Source of the DNA: Phycisphaerales bacterium
Lineage (GTDB): Bacteria; Planctomycetota; Phycisphaerae; Phycisphaerales; UBA1924
Reading direction: 5' to 3'
Assembly: GCA_016709445.1 (NCBI GenBank)
Contig: JADJMV010000004.1
Span: 496,001 to 560,000 of the forward strand
Length of the DNA: 64,000 bases
Positions 9,249 through 22,157 of this stretch are shown here, piece by piece (the stretch's first letter is position 1; each line of letters starts with the position of its first letter). Both the position numbers and the translations under genes were made by a program. Under the pieces are notes generated by a model. That model was not told where the DNA came from. It worked only from the letters and a program-made list of their open reading frames with translations, and did not search any database.

Positions 9249-10091
9249 ATGTTGCAGAAGACACGGAATGCCCTCGGCCTCGCCCTGCTCGCCACAATTG
9301 CCGCCTCGGCCGTCGCTCAACCCGGCGGCGATGGGGGCGGTCGCCCGGGCGGATTCACTCCCCCGACCCCGGAGCAGTTCGTCGAGCGGATGATGCAGAA
9401 CGACGCCAACGGCGATGGCAAGCTCGCCAGGGACGAGCTGCCCGGGCGGTTCGCTGACCGAATGTTCGAGACCGGCGACGCCAACAAGGACGGCTTCCTG
9501 GACAAAGCCGAGCTGACCGAGATCGCCAAGACCATGGGGCAGGGCGGCTTCGGCGGGCGCGGCGGCGATCGGCAGGGCGGCCCGGGCGCGGGTGGGCCGG
9601 GTGCTGGCGGCGCGGGCGGCCCCCAGGCCGGCGGGGCTCCGGCAAGCTTCGATGCCCACATGAAGTCCGCGGGCAGGGCCATGCGTCAGCTGCGTCGCTC
9701 GGGCTTTGACGATGCCAGCCGCCAGAGTGATCTCGTGCTCATCCAGACCATCCAGGATTCGCTCGTGGGAGCCAAGGCCCGGATCGCCGAGGTCGAGATG
9801 GCCCCTCAGGCAAAGAAGCAGTATGGCGACGACAAGGTCAAGTACGAGTCGGACTTCCGCCTGAATCTGATCCAGGCGATCATGGAATCACTGGCCCTGG
9901 AGTCGGCCGTGGTCGAGGGTGATACCGCCGGCGCCAAGGAGAGCCTCGAGCACCTGCTCCAGGTGCAGAAGGAAGGCCACGATGCCTTCCAGAAGCCCGA
10001 GGACGAGAACGAGCGTCCCGCCGCACCCGGCGAGAGTCTCCCGGCGCCCCGCCGCGTCCGTCCGGGCGACACCCAGAAGTCCGGCGGCTGA
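9249..10091 (+). CDS. Exported EF-hand protein with helical C-terminal domain
   Basis: A 280-residue exported protein. The signal peptide ends near SAVAQ. Two EF-hand calcium loops follow: DANGDGKLARDE (about 50-61) and DANKDGFLDKAE (about 78-89). A Gly/Gln-rich linker (about 97-133) leads to a helical region (FDAHMKSAGRAMRQLRRSGF to LEHLLQVQKEGHDAFQK) that may form a helical bundle. The C terminus is Pro/Arg-rich. EF-hand pairs of this kind are common in planctomycete envelope proteins. A strong hairpin terminator at 10119 ends the transcript. Confidence 0.8.
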   Translation: MLQKTRNALGLALLATIAASAVAQPGGDGGGRPGGFTPPTPEQFVERMMQNDANGDGKLARDELPGRFADRMFETGDANKDGFLDKAELTEIAKTMGQGGFGGRGGDRQGGPGAGGPGAGGAGGPQAGGAPASFDAHMKSAGRAMRQLRRSGFDDASRQSDLVLIQTIQDSLVGAKARIAEVEMAPQAKKQYGDDKVKYESDFRLNLIQAIMESLALESAVVEGDTAGAKESLEHLLQVQKEGHDAFQKPEDENERPAAPGESLPAPRRVRPGDTQKSGG

Positions 10092-10118
10092 TCGCCGAGC
10101 CTGAATCCACACATCCGA

Positions 10119-10150
10119 CGAGCCCGGGCGCCGCGCCCGGGCTCGTTTGC
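10119..10150. terminator. Strong bidirectional terminator hairpin
   Basis: A 12-bp perfect stem (CGAGCCCGGGCG at 10119-10130 with CGCCCGGGCTCG at 10134-10145) with a 3-base loop is followed by TTTGC. It lies between convergent genes ending at 10091 (+) and 10150 (-). Confidence 0.75.
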
Positions 10151-10761
10151 TATCCGGCCGGCGCGCCACGCCGGAGCCAGATGAGCGCGGCCGCCATCGT
10201 GGCGCCAACCGCGTTCGAGACCAGATCCCACCCAGTATTCTCGTACCCGCCCACGTTGGTGTTCGGAAGCGTCATCACCGCGGTGAACTCGACGACCTCG
10301 TTGAGGGCCCCGAATCCGACGCCCATGAGCGCGCAGGCGAGGGCGAAGCCGATCCCGATCCGCGCGGGGGCGGTCGCGGCCCGCAGTGCGACGGCGCTGG
10401 CGAGGGTCGCGGAGAAGAAGCCGAACGCGTGGGTCACCTGGTCGTACCGCGGGAGGTTCGGCCAGGGCCGGAGGGAGTAGAGCACGGGTTGGGCGTCCGC
10501 GCCCGGCGCCAGGACCTGGGGGACGGGCACCGTACCCCCGGCCAGGTGGAGCAATCCCCAGACCGCGAGCAGCCAGAGCACAGAATTGGGGAAGTGGACG
10601 CGCCGATGCACGGCGTAGACCATGGCGATGAGCAGCAGCATCACGACGAGATAGAATATGAACTCGCGATTGCCCTGCGAGAGAGCCATGCCGCCGAACA
10701 CCACGATGTAGGCCGCCACGAAGCCCGCCACGGCCCGCGGGAACGTCGGATGATTGCGCAT
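10150..10761 (-). CDS. YjdF/DUF2238-like integral membrane protein
   Basis: A 203-residue protein with several transmembrane segments. The motif YDQVTHAFGFFSATLASAVAL and later FGALNEVVEFTAVMTLP, then GWDLVSNAVGA, follow the order seen in the DUF2238 (YjdF) family: an H in a membrane helix, an NE..E pair and a D near the last helix. The function of that family is unknown. The ATG at 10761 gives a normal first helix (AVAGFVAAYIVVFGGMAL). A second minus-strand gene lies just upstream with a 43-base gap. Confidence 0.75.
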   Translation of the reverse strand: MRNHPTFPRAVAGFVAAYIVVFGGMALSQGNREFIFYLVVMLLLIAMVYAVHRRVHFPNSVLWLLAVWGLLHLAGGTVPVPQVLAPGADAQPVLYSLRPWPNLPRYDQVTHAFGFFSATLASAVALRAATAPARIGIGFALACALMGVGFGALNEVVEFTAVMTLPNTNVGGYENTGWDLVSNAVGATMAAALIWLRRGAPAG

Positions 10762-10804
10762 GCTCGCAATGTATCTGGAACCGGCCCGGACCGCGTCGGG
10801 CGGC

Positions 10805-11170
10805 TCAACCGGCAAGGTGCGGGAGCGCGTTGTGGCAGAGCGGGCACGCGGTTGACCCGTCGCGAGCCCGCTCGACGCGCTCGGCCGCGAAACTGCCATG
10901 GCAGTTGGGACATTCACGGGCCCGGGCGGCCGGCTCACCGCAAGCGGGGCAGGGCACGGGGGCGTCCTCGTTGGTCGCACGGAGCCGGGCAATCTCGGCG
11001 AGCGTGGACGTGAACACGCGTCCGCACTGCGGGTCGTCGCAGATCATGCGGATCCCATCCGGAAAGTCGGCGGTGCCCCGAGACCCCAGCACCGCACGGG
11101 TCGCGAAGAACCCGGCCGCACCCAGGACGAGCACGACCAAAGCGAAGGTCGCGGCCCGCTTTGGGTTCAC
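10805..11170 (-). CDS. Membrane-anchored zinc-ribbon protein
   Basis: A 121-residue protein. Residues about 5-24 form a transmembrane anchor (AATFALVVLVLGAAGFFATR). The remainder carries Cys pairs typical of zinc ribbons: CDDPQC, CPAC, CPNC with a following H, and CPLCH. The start is the GTG at 11170, chosen because it overlaps the stop of the upstream pseudopilin gene (GTGA), which indicates translational coupling. A role beside the pseudopilin is inferred from this overlap only. Confidence 0.7.
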   Translation of the reverse strand: MNPKRAATFALVVLVLGAAGFFATRAVLGSRGTADFPDGIRMICDDPQCGRVFTSTLAEIARLRATNEDAPVPCPACGEPAARARECPNCHGSFAAERVERARDGSTACPLCHNALPHLAG

Positions 11171-11931
11171 GGCCAGTCTTCCTGGTGAGGCTCGAAGTCG
11201 TTGTTCCAGCGCCGGCGTGCCGCCGGGGTTGCCTCGACGAGGGACCGCTGTGTTTCGCGGACGACATGCCCATCGCCCCAGAGCGTGTTGGCGCCGCCGC
11301 CGTGGCGCGGGCTGGGCCACTCGCCGTCGGTCGTGTCGGCCGGGTCGATGGCTGAATCCCAGTTGCCATCGGTCTTGCTGTCGGCGATCGCGATCATATC
11401 GGCGGGGCTGACGACTCTGGCCTCACGCACCTCGCCGTAGACGGGATGCTCGGCCCAGCCACCCAGACCCAAGTGGGGGTCGGTGAACTCACGCACACCC
11501 CAGTCGTTGTATCCGTAGCTGAAGATGCCCTTCTGCGCGCTCCTCGGCACCTCGCCCTGGGCATAGCCGAACTTCTCGAAGTTCCGGTTGTTGAATCCCC
11601 ACTGCGGTTCCCATTGGGCTTCCTTGATGTTGACCGGGCACCAGAAGGGCTCGTTCATGCCCCCGAGGTACTCCCGCACCCTGGGGGCCCAAACCAGCCG
11701 ATAGTTCGGGTTTCCCTGGTACGTGTGGTGCGCGGGGAAGAACCCGGTATCGTGCACATATCCGGTCAGGCCCAGGCCCATCTGGCGAAGGTTCGAGCCG
11801 CAGGTCACAGTCCGGGCGGCGTCTCGGGCCTTGCCCAGCGCGGGGAGCAGGATGGCGATCAGGAGCGCGATGATCGCGACGACCACCAGGAGTTCGATCA
11901 GCGTGAAGGCCCGACCCAGGCTTCGGCTCAT
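11167..11931 (-). CDS. Type II secretion/pilin-like prepilin (DUF1559-type)
   Basis: A 254-residue protein with a prepilin N terminus: a short basic leader (MSRSLGRA), then FTLIELLVVVAIIALLIAIL with the conserved Glu at +5, to be cut by a prepilin peptidase. LPALGKARDAAR and the SNLRQMGLGLTGYVHDTGFFP pattern, and HGGGANTLWGDGHV near the end, match the large planctomycete pseudopilin family often called DUF1559 or H-X9-DG proteins. The ATG at 11931 gives the canonical short leader. It is coupled to a zinc-ribbon gene by a 4-base overlap. Confidence 0.85.
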   Translation of the reverse strand: MSRSLGRAFTLIELLVVVAIIALLIAILLPALGKARDAARTVTCGSNLRQMGLGLTGYVHDTGFFPAHHTYQGNPNYRLVWAPRVREYLGGMNEPFWCPVNIKEAQWEPQWGFNNRNFEKFGYAQGEVPRSAQKGIFSYGYNDWGVREFTDPHLGLGGWAEHPVYGEVREARVVSPADMIAIADSKTDGNWDSAIDPADTTDGEWPSPRHGGGANTLWGDGHVVRETQRSLVEATPAARRRWNNDFEPHQEDWP

Positions 11932-11983
11932 CCCGGCAGGATACCGCGCGGGGGGCATCGATACAACGCCCCGGCCGCTCCGA

Positions 11984-12448
11984 TCAAGCGCGCGCCTTCG
12001 GCGGCGTGTACGCGCCCGCCTCCGAACGCATCGAGATCGCGAGGCGGTTCCAGGCGTTGATGGTGGCAACGGCGAAGGTCAGGTCGACGATCTCTTTCTC
12101 GCTGAAGAACTCCCGCACGCGACCGAAGACCTCGTCGGGCACGTGACCTTCCGTGACCAGGGTCACGGCCTCCACCCACTCGAGCATCGCCCGCTCCCGG
12201 TCGGTGTAATACGGCGACTCACGCCATGCGTCGAGCCCGTACAGGCGCTGCTCGCTCTCACCGATCGCCCGCAGATCCTTCCAGTGCATATCGATGCAGT
12301 AGGCGCAGCCGTTGATCTGTGAGGCCCGGAGCTTGAGCAGGTGGAGCAACCCGGCCTCCACCGAACAGTCCTTGAGGTAGGCCTCCAGCCCGAGCATCGC
12401 CTTGAACGCCCCCGGCGCCACATGGCCGTACGAGATCCGCTGATTCAT
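11984..12448 (-). CDS. AhpD-like carboxymuconolactone decarboxylase-family protein
   Basis: A 154-residue alpha-helical protein with LLKLRASQINGCAYCIDMHWKDLR, the CxxC-x3-H redox motif of AhpD-type alkylhydroperoxidases, followed by GESEQRLYGLDAWRESPYYTDRERAMLEWVEAVT, a conserved second helix pair. Family members act as peroxidase-like or disulfide reductants; the exact substrate is not visible. The ATG at 12448 gives the usual length. It stands alone on the minus strand, between ychF and the pseudopilin gene. Confidence 0.87.
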   Translation of the reverse strand: MNQRISYGHVAPGAFKAMLGLEAYLKDCSVEAGLLHLLKLRASQINGCAYCIDMHWKDLRAIGESEQRLYGLDAWRESPYYTDRERAMLEWVEAVTLVTEGHVPDEVFGRVREFFSEKEIVDLTFAVATINAWNRLAISMRSEAGAYTPPKARA

Positions 12449-12592
12449 GCCGTGACTCCTGCTGTGCCCGTCCCCCGACAGGCCTCCACAGCGTAGTCCG
12501 AGGGCCTCGCGCCCCATCCAGCGCGCGAGGACGGAACCGCACAATGGGTGATACCCCGTGGCCCTCGGGCCGGCGGTGTCCACGCCGGACGC

Positions 12593-13696
12593 TTAGATAT
12601 TGAATAGGAAGTGGCACACATCGGCGTCGTGCATGACGTACTCCTTCCCCTCCGTGCGCATCCGCCCGTGGTCCCGGATCGCCTTCTCCGACCCGAATTC
12701 CTCGAGATCGTGGACCGAGTAGACCTCGACGCGGATAAAGCCGCGCTCGAAGTCGGTATGGATCACGCCCGCGGCCTGCGGGGCCTTGCACCCCACGGGG
12801 ATCGTCCAGGCGCGGATCTCCTTGGGACCGGCGGTGTAATAACTCTGGAGGTCGAGCAGGTGGTACGCGGCCCGGGCGAGCTTGTCGAGCGCGGGCTCCT
12901 TGAACCCCAGCGCCTCGAGCATCTCCTGCCGCTCGGCGCCCTCGAGCTCCGAGAGTTCGGCCTCGATCTTTGCGCAGACCGGCACGGCCTCCATGCCCTC
13001 ACTCTCGGCGTGGGCACGCACGCGGCTGGCGAGCGGCCCCTCCCCGAGCGGGTCGCCCTCGTCGACGTTCATCACGTAGAGCACCCTCTTGGCAGTGATG
13101 AGGCCGAGCGACTTGAACGCGCGTTGGAGGTCCTTGCCCTCGATCTGGAGCATTCGCGCGGGCTGCCCCTCATTGAGCAGCGGGAAGAGCTGCTTCAAGA
13201 GCTCGGCCCGGAGCACCGCCTCGGGGTCCTTGCTCTTGGCGGCCCGCTCGGCCTTGGGAAGGGCCCCCTCGACGGTCTGCAGGTCGGCGAGGATCAGTTC
13301 CGTCTCAATCGTTCCGATATCCCGCATCGGGTCGACCGAGCCCTCGACGTGGAGCACCTCCTCCGCCCCGGGGGTCTGCTCGAAGCAGCGGACCACATGG
13401 AGGATCGCGTCGACTTCTCGGATATGCGAGAGGAACTTGTTGCCGAGGCCCTCGCCCTGGCTGGCGCCCCGCACGATGCCGGCGATATCCACCAGCCGCA
13501 GGGCGGCGGGGATGATCTTCTGCGTCTCGATATGGCCGTTGATGGCCGCGAGGCGAGGGTCCGGTATCGGCACGACGCCGACGTTCGGCTCGATCGTGGC
13601 GAATGGGTAGTTGGCCGCCAACGCTCCAGCCGCCGTCAGCGCGTTGAAGAGCGTCGACTTTCCAACGTTCGGCAGCCCGACAATACCGGCTTCCAT
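12593..13696 (-). CDS. ychF: Redox-regulated ribosome-binding ATPase YchF/OLA1
   Basis: A 367-residue Obg-family P-loop NTPase. The N terminus carries the G1 loop GLPNVGKST (7-15), then NYPFATIEPNVG, the DIAG G3 motif with GEGLGNKFLSHIREVDAILHVVRCF, and NVDE near the G4 position. The C-terminal TGS-like domain ends EGKEYVMHDADVCHFLFN, as in YchF. Length is normal for the family (about 363). YchF binds ribosomes and prefers ATP to GTP. Confidence 0.95.
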   Translation of the reverse strand: MEAGIVGLPNVGKSTLFNALTAAGALAANYPFATIEPNVGVVPIPDPRLAAINGHIETQKIIPAALRLVDIAGIVRGASQGEGLGNKFLSHIREVDAILHVVRCFEQTPGAEEVLHVEGSVDPMRDIGTIETELILADLQTVEGALPKAERAAKSKDPEAVLRAELLKQLFPLLNEGQPARMLQIEGKDLQRAFKSLGLITAKRVLYVMNVDEGDPLGEGPLASRVRAHAESEGMEAVPVCAKIEAELSELEGAERQEMLEALGFKEPALDKLARAAYHLLDLQSYYTAGPKEIRAWTIPVGCKAPQAAGVIHTDFERGFIRVEVYSVHDLEEFGSEKAIRDHGRMRTEGKEYVMHDADVCHFLFNI

Positions 13697-13848
13697 GCAG
13701 CACTTCCTCGCGGTCGGCGTTCGGTTATCCGTGCCTGGTCGTACGACGACCCCGCTTATCGGGGTCAGTCTCACCAAGGGGTCACGATCGTAGGGCGTAA
13801 AGACGTGCGGATCGTGCGGCTTCGGTGGTTCTCCGCGCCCGCCGTGGC

Positions 13849-16425
<2,577 letters not shown>

Positions 16426-16454
16426 ACCAACCAGAGATCAACCGACCGAACGCC

Positions 16455-17636
16455 TCAACCGGCGGGCGGCTGATCGATCCGCACGCCCACAAACTTCCGC
16501 TTGCGGATCTCCTCGGTGCCGAGCTGCCCGCAGGCGGCCATCGTGTCCCGGCCCTTCGTCCGCCGGCGCTTCGCGTAGACACCCCGCTCGCGGACCCAGC
16601 CCAGGAACCGATCGACGTGCGCCTCGTCCGGCGCGGGCCACGGCGAGTCACGCCTGGGGTTGTAGGGAATCAGGTTGAGCATCCCCTTGTGCGTCCCATC
16701 ATCGCTCCCAGAGACCGTGAAGGGTCTCAGATACTCCGCCAGTTCCGCGGCCTGCTCTTCCCGATCATTGACCCCCGGGATGAGCACGTAGCCGAAACAG
16801 AGCTTCTTGTGGGTGCCGACGTGCGGGATGGCGGCGATCGCGTCGCGGAGTTCCGCCATGGGTGTGGCCCGGTTGATCGGCATGATCTGCGAGCGGACGC
16901 GGTCGTTGGGCGCGTTGATGCTGATGGCGATTCCCAGCTTGTGCCAGCCCGGCGCCCGCATCTGCTCGCAGAGACGGCGGAGCCCGTCGATCTTGCCGAC
17001 AGTGCTCACCATGATGTTGGCCATGGGGATCGAGGGCCCGTTGTGGTCGGTGAGCACCGCGATCGCGTCGATCACCGCCTCGACATTGTCCATCGGCTCG
17101 CCCATGCCCATGAACACGACGTTCTTGACCGTCGCCCCGCGTTCATGCGTCGCGGCCCACCATTGCCCGACGATCTCCGACGCCGTCAGCGATCGCACCA
17201 GCCCCATCTGGGCGGTCTCGCAGAATCCGCACCCCATCGCACAACCGACCTGGCTCGACACACAGAGTGTGTGGCTCTTCACTCCGCGCCGCCCGATCAT
17301 CGGGATCAGCACGCTCTCGATGTCAAAGTGGGGAATGTCGCGTGATGCCCCCGGCCCCGGCGCCGACACCCCCGGCAGCCTCTGCACGAACTTCCGGATC
17401 ACCCCCTCGCCCGTCTCCTCCTCGAGTTCCCGAACGATCGGCGCGTGGACGACCGGCACGACGCCCCGTCGCCCAAATACGACCTCCCGCGCCCCCTCCC
17501 GGAACACCGACTGGTAGGCCCTCCGCGCCGCGTCGGCACCGACCCCGGATTCGCCCGCAGCGCGCACGAAGGCCCCGCTCGTCATCCCCAAGGGATCGAT
17601 CGCCCCCGACTCGTTGCGTGTCTCCTGCGTGGTCAC
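16455..17636 (-). CDS. rlmN: 23S rRNA (adenine2503-C2)-methyltransferase RlmN-like radical SAM enzyme
   Basis: A 393-residue radical SAM enzyme with the [4Fe-4S] motif CAMGCGFC (C132, C136, C139), preceded by TLCVSSQVG and followed by GEPMDNVEAV, as in RlmN/Cfr. The Cys in MAACGQLG near the C terminus matches the methyl-carrying Cys, and LNLIPYNP is also conserved. RlmN methylates A2503 of 23S rRNA and A37 of some tRNAs. The start is GTG at 17636; a later ATG (residue 18) is possible. It is convergent with the kinase gene and divergent from asnS. Confidence 0.9.
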   Translation of the reverse strand: MTTQETRNESGAIDPLGMTSGAFVRAAGESGVGADAARRAYQSVFREGAREVVFGRRGVVPVVHAPIVRELEEETGEGVIRKFVQRLPGVSAPGPGASRDIPHFDIESVLIPMIGRRGVKSHTLCVSSQVGCAMGCGFCETAQMGLVRSLTASEIVGQWWAATHERGATVKNVVFMGMGEPMDNVEAVIDAIAVLTDHNGPSIPMANIMVSTVGKIDGLRRLCEQMRAPGWHKLGIAISINAPNDRVRSQIMPINRATPMAELRDAIAAIPHVGTHKKLCFGYVLIPGVNDREEQAAELAEYLRPFTVSGSDDGTHKGMLNLIPYNPRRDSPWPAPDEAHVDRFLGWVRERGVYAKRRRTKGRDTMAACGQLGTEEIRKRKFVGVRIDQPPAG

Positions 17637-17752
17637 GGTCCAAGCCTAGCAACGTGGCCCCCGCCCCCTCCCATTTGGCGCTCGGGCCCTTTGGCCATTT
17701 CCCACCCCCCGCCGCTACGATCCGGCTCCCACCGTTCGTCCGAGGAGCCGCC

Positions 17753-19203
<1,451 letters not shown>

Positions 19204-19251
19204 CGCAGATCCCCGGCTCGCTCTGGTGCTGCCGCCTCGACCGCCCGCGGC

Positions 19252-20316
19252 CTATGCCGCCTCGCGCTCCGGATCGGCCGCGAGGCCCCCGGCGACCACC
19301 ACCCGGTCTCGTCCCGCACGCTTGGCTTCATACATGGCCTGATCGGCCATCTCCACCAGAGCCTCGGCGGTGTGCCCCTGGGCAGGGTTGCCGATCGCCA
19401 TGCCCACGCTGACGGTCACCGAGACCTCGCCACCCCGCGTCCGGACAGGCGTGTCGGAGACCTGCCCCCGGACCCGCTCGGCAATCTGGGACGCCTGCGG
19501 CCCGGTCTGGGCCCCGCTCAGACAGACGACGAATTCCTCGCCCCCGTACCGCCCGACGGAATCCTGGTCGCGCACGGCCCGTGTCAGCCGGGCGGCAACC
19601 TCGCGGAGCACCTCGTCGCCGGCGGCGTGGCCGAGCGTGTCATTGATCTGCTTGAAGCGGTCGATATCGACCATGAGCACGGCGACGCTCTCCTCGCGCT
19701 GGCGGAGCAACGCGCGGAGGAGCAGCCGCTCGATACCCTCCCGGTTCCAGACAAATGTCAGCCCGTCGAGCATCGCCCGGCGCTGGGCCTCGGCCAGCTC
19801 GTGGACCAGTTCGGCCTGCACCCCGTCGGAGAGCGAGGCAGCGATCTCGCGCTCGACAATCGCTCCCAAATCGCACAGGGTCTCCAACTCACCCCGGCGC
19901 AGCCGACGGGGCAGACGGTCGAGCACGCAGATCGTCCCCAGGCAGTGGCGGTCCGGCGACCAGATCGGGCAGCCGGCGTAGAACCGCACGTAGGGCTCGC
20001 CGACCACCAGCGGATTGTCGTGAAACCTCGGGTCGCGCCGCGCATCTTCCACCACCAGCAGGTCGCCCGAAACCACGGCGTACGAGCAGAACGAGATGTC
20101 CCGCGCCGTCGATCGCGCCGGGCAGCCCTGGGCCGACTTGAACCACTGGCGATCCGTATCGACAAGCGAGATCAGTGCCATGGGCATCCCGAGCACCCGC
20201 TGGGCCAGGCGCGTCAGCCGGTCGAACCGCTCTTCCCGGGGCGTCTCCAGGATCTGCAGCGACCTCAGCGAGGCCAGACGTTCCAACTCGTCGCGAGGGA
20301 TCGGTGCGGAAACCAT
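19252..20316 (-). CDS. GAF-GGDEF diguanylate cyclase
   Basis: A 354-residue soluble protein. Residues about 25-165 form a GAF sensor domain (PMALISLVDTDRQWFKS, DARRDPRFHDNPLV, CLGTICVLD). A C-terminal GGDEF domain follows, with DIDRFKQINDTLGH and the active-site GGEEF. An RxxD inhibitory site (RDQD) lies exactly five residues before GGEEF, so product inhibition by cyclic-di-GMP is likely. The protein therefore should make cyclic-di-GMP in response to a small ligand or redox cue. The ATG at 20316 is preceded by a conserved-looking start (IPRDELERLASLRSLQIL). The gene is convergent with the broken asnS. Confidence 0.9.
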   Translation of the reverse strand: MVSAPIPRDELERLASLRSLQILETPREERFDRLTRLAQRVLGMPMALISLVDTDRQWFKSAQGCPARSTARDISFCSYAVVSGDLLVVEDARRDPRFHDNPLVVGEPYVRFYAGCPIWSPDRHCLGTICVLDRLPRRLRRGELETLCDLGAIVEREIAASLSDGVQAELVHELAEAQRRAMLDGLTFVWNREGIERLLLRALLRQREESVAVLMVDIDRFKQINDTLGHAAGDEVLREVAARLTRAVRDQDSVGRYGGEEFVVCLSGAQTGPQASQIAERVRGQVSDTPVRTRGGEVSVTVSVGMAIGNPAQGHTAEALVEMADQAMYEAKRAGRDRVVVAGGLAADPEREAA

Positions 20317-20532
20317 CGGATCGCTCCCCTCCGGCGGGCGGCACCGCCACGCCTCTATCGGGCCCGTGCACCGGGCTCTGAACCGCTCCACACGAATCGC
20401 CCCGGCGAACCCCGCCCCGGCGCGGCCCGCCCCGCAACGCCGCCCCGACGCCGGTCCGAAAAACAGAAGCCGGCGGGAAACCCGACAGGACGCGGCCTCC
20501 CCTTGAGGTGCGCCCATAAACTCCGACACGCC

Positions 20533-21024
20533 ATGCCGAGACTCGCCCTCTACGCCGGCTCCTTCGACCCCCCGACGAACGGCCACGTCTGGATGATCGA
20601 GCGCGGTGCCGCCCTCTTCGACCGCCTCGTCGTCGCCATCGGCATCAACCCCGCCAAGAGTGCTGCCTACTCCACCGAGCAACGTCTCGACTGGCTCCGC
20701 ACCATCACCGGCCGCCTGCCCAATGTCGAGGTCGCCAGCTTCGGCAACCTCTTCCTCGCCGCCTACGCGGGCCAGATCCAGGCCACCCACGTGCTCCGGG
20801 GCATCCGTTCCGAAGCCGACTTCGGCTACGAGCAGGTCATGCGCCACATCAACGCCGACCTGAATCCCCACTTCGACTCGGTGTTCCTCATGCCCCCGAG
20901 AGAGATCTCGGAAGTCAGTTCCAGCCTGGTACGCTCCGTCATCGGGCCCGAGGGCTGGCACGAGGTCGTCCGACGCTATGTCCCCGGGCCGATCTATGAC
21001 GACCTTGTCCGACTCCACGCCTGA
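20533..21024 (+). CDS. coaD: Phosphopantetheine adenylyltransferase
   Basis: A 163-residue nucleotidyltransferase that makes dephospho-CoA from 4'-phosphopantetheine and ATP. It shows YAGSFDPPTNGHVWMIERG with the TxGH nucleotide motif, LRGIRSEADFGYEQVM, and the terminal REISEVSSSLVRSV (the SSS/T-x-R signature). Length is normal for CoaD. The same reading frame is open far upstream through the antisense strand of the cyclase gene and asnS, but the coding start is the ATG at 20533. Confidence 0.95.
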   Translation: MPRLALYAGSFDPPTNGHVWMIERGAALFDRLVVAIGINPAKSAAYSTEQRLDWLRTITGRLPNVEVASFGNLFLAAYAGQIQATHVLRGIRSEADFGYEQVMRHINADLNPHFDSVFLMPPREISEVSSSLVRSVIGPEGWHEVVRRYVPGPIYDDLVRLHA

Positions 21025-21643
21025 CCGCTTCGAGGCGCTCTGCGCCCGCCTCGCTCCCAGTGGGGTGCAGGCTGCAAGCCTGCGCGCCCTCTCCCACACG
21101 CTCGATGCGCTCTACAACCATCCACCCCGCGCCTACCACTCCCTCGCCCACATCGCCGCCTGCCTCCAGTTGCTCGACGACCACCGCCACCTCGCCGACG
21201 AGCCCGATCTCGTCGAGTTCGCCCTCTTTCTGCACGACAGCGTGTATGACCCCGGCGCGCCCGACAATGAATCCCGCAGCGCCGACATCGCGGAGAGCCT
21301 GCTCGTGGTCCTACGGGCCGACGAGGCCCCCGCGGCCACGGTCCGGCGCCTGATCATGGCGACGCGGCATACCGGCGAGCCTCTCGTCGGCGATGAGGCC
21401 CTCCTCGCCGACATCGATACCGCCATCCTGGGCGCTCTCCCGCCGGCCTACGACGCCTATGCGGGAGCAATCCGAGCCGAGTACGGGTTCGTCGCCGATC
21501 CGCAATACCGTACCGGCCGCACGGCCTTTCTCCGCGCGCTCCTCGACCGCCCGCACATCTTCCATGCGCCGACTTTCATCCGGCGATTCGAGCAGGCGGC
21601 CCGCGCGAACCTCGCCCGCGAGTTGGGCGCGCTCGGCGCCTGA
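20996..21643 (+). CDS. Predicted HD-superfamily metal-dependent phosphohydrolase
   Basis: A 215-residue protein with RAYHSLAHIAACLQLLDD (first metal His), FALFLHDSVYDPGAPDNESRSADIAESLL (HD pair with NE/SA) and RHTGEPLVGDEALLADID, the pattern of the YpgQ/HD-domain hydrolases related to nucleotide phosphohydrolases. The substrate is not known. It begins at an ATG that overlaps coaD by 29 bases, which suggests coupled expression. A GTG/ATG further in is possible, but the HD region would still be complete. Confidence 0.85.
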   Translation: MTTLSDSTPDRFEALCARLAPSGVQAASLRALSHTLDALYNHPPRAYHSLAHIAACLQLLDDHRHLADEPDLVEFALFLHDSVYDPGAPDNESRSADIAESLLVVLRADEAPAATVRRLIMATRHTGEPLVGDEALLADIDTAILGALPPAYDAYAGAIRAEYGFVADPQYRTGRTAFLRALLDRPHIFHAPTFIRRFEQAARANLARELGALGA

Positions 21644-21653
21644 GCCAGGCCGT

Positions 21654-22157
21654 TCAGAGTGCCAATTCCCACGTCTCGCTCGCGGTGGCAGCGCCGAAAT
21701 CCTCTCCGATCTCACCGCCAACCCGAATGAACCCCATGGCGATATACAGCCCACGCGCGGCCGCCAGGGCCGAATTGGTCCAAAGCACGACTTTCTCGTA
21801 CCCCGCCCCCCTCGCAAAGTCGATGCAGGCCTGGACCAACGCCCGGCCCACCCCCCTCCCTCGGGCCCGGGGCTCCACCAACAACACCCGAAGCTTCGCC
21901 ACGCGATCTTCCAGACCCACCAGCATGACCGACCCCACCGGCTCGCCCTCGATCTCGGCGATCCAACACCGCTCCCGCGCGGCATCGTGGCCCCGGGTGA
22001 AGTCGGCCATGATCCGGGCGACCAGCCCCTCAAACCTCTCGTCCCAACCTTGCTCAGCCGCGTACACGACGCCGTGCCGCCAGACGATCCAGCCGAAGTC
22101 CCCCACTCCCGCCTCCCGAAGCACCACCCCGCCCTGAGATGCCGTCGGATACGTCAT
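21654..22157 (-). CDS. GNAT-family N-acetyltransferase
   Basis: A 167-residue acetyltransferase. The acetyl-CoA loop is RARGRGVGRALVQACIDFA, preceded by the strand KLRVLLVEP. HGVVYAAEQGWDERFEGLVARI is typical of the GNAT subfamily that in other bacteria follows a MarR DNA-binding domain; no such domain is present here. The substrate is unknown. The ATG at 22157 was chosen; the long frame upstream reads through a tandem repeat region and is not likely to be coding. Confidence 0.88.
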   Translation of the reverse strand: MTYPTASQGGVVLREAGVGDFGWIVWRHGVVYAAEQGWDERFEGLVARIMADFTRGHDAARERCWIAEIEGEPVGSVMLVGLEDRVAKLRVLLVEPRARGRGVGRALVQACIDFARGAGYEKVVLWTNSALAAARGLYIAMGFIRVGGEIGEDFGAATASETWELAL

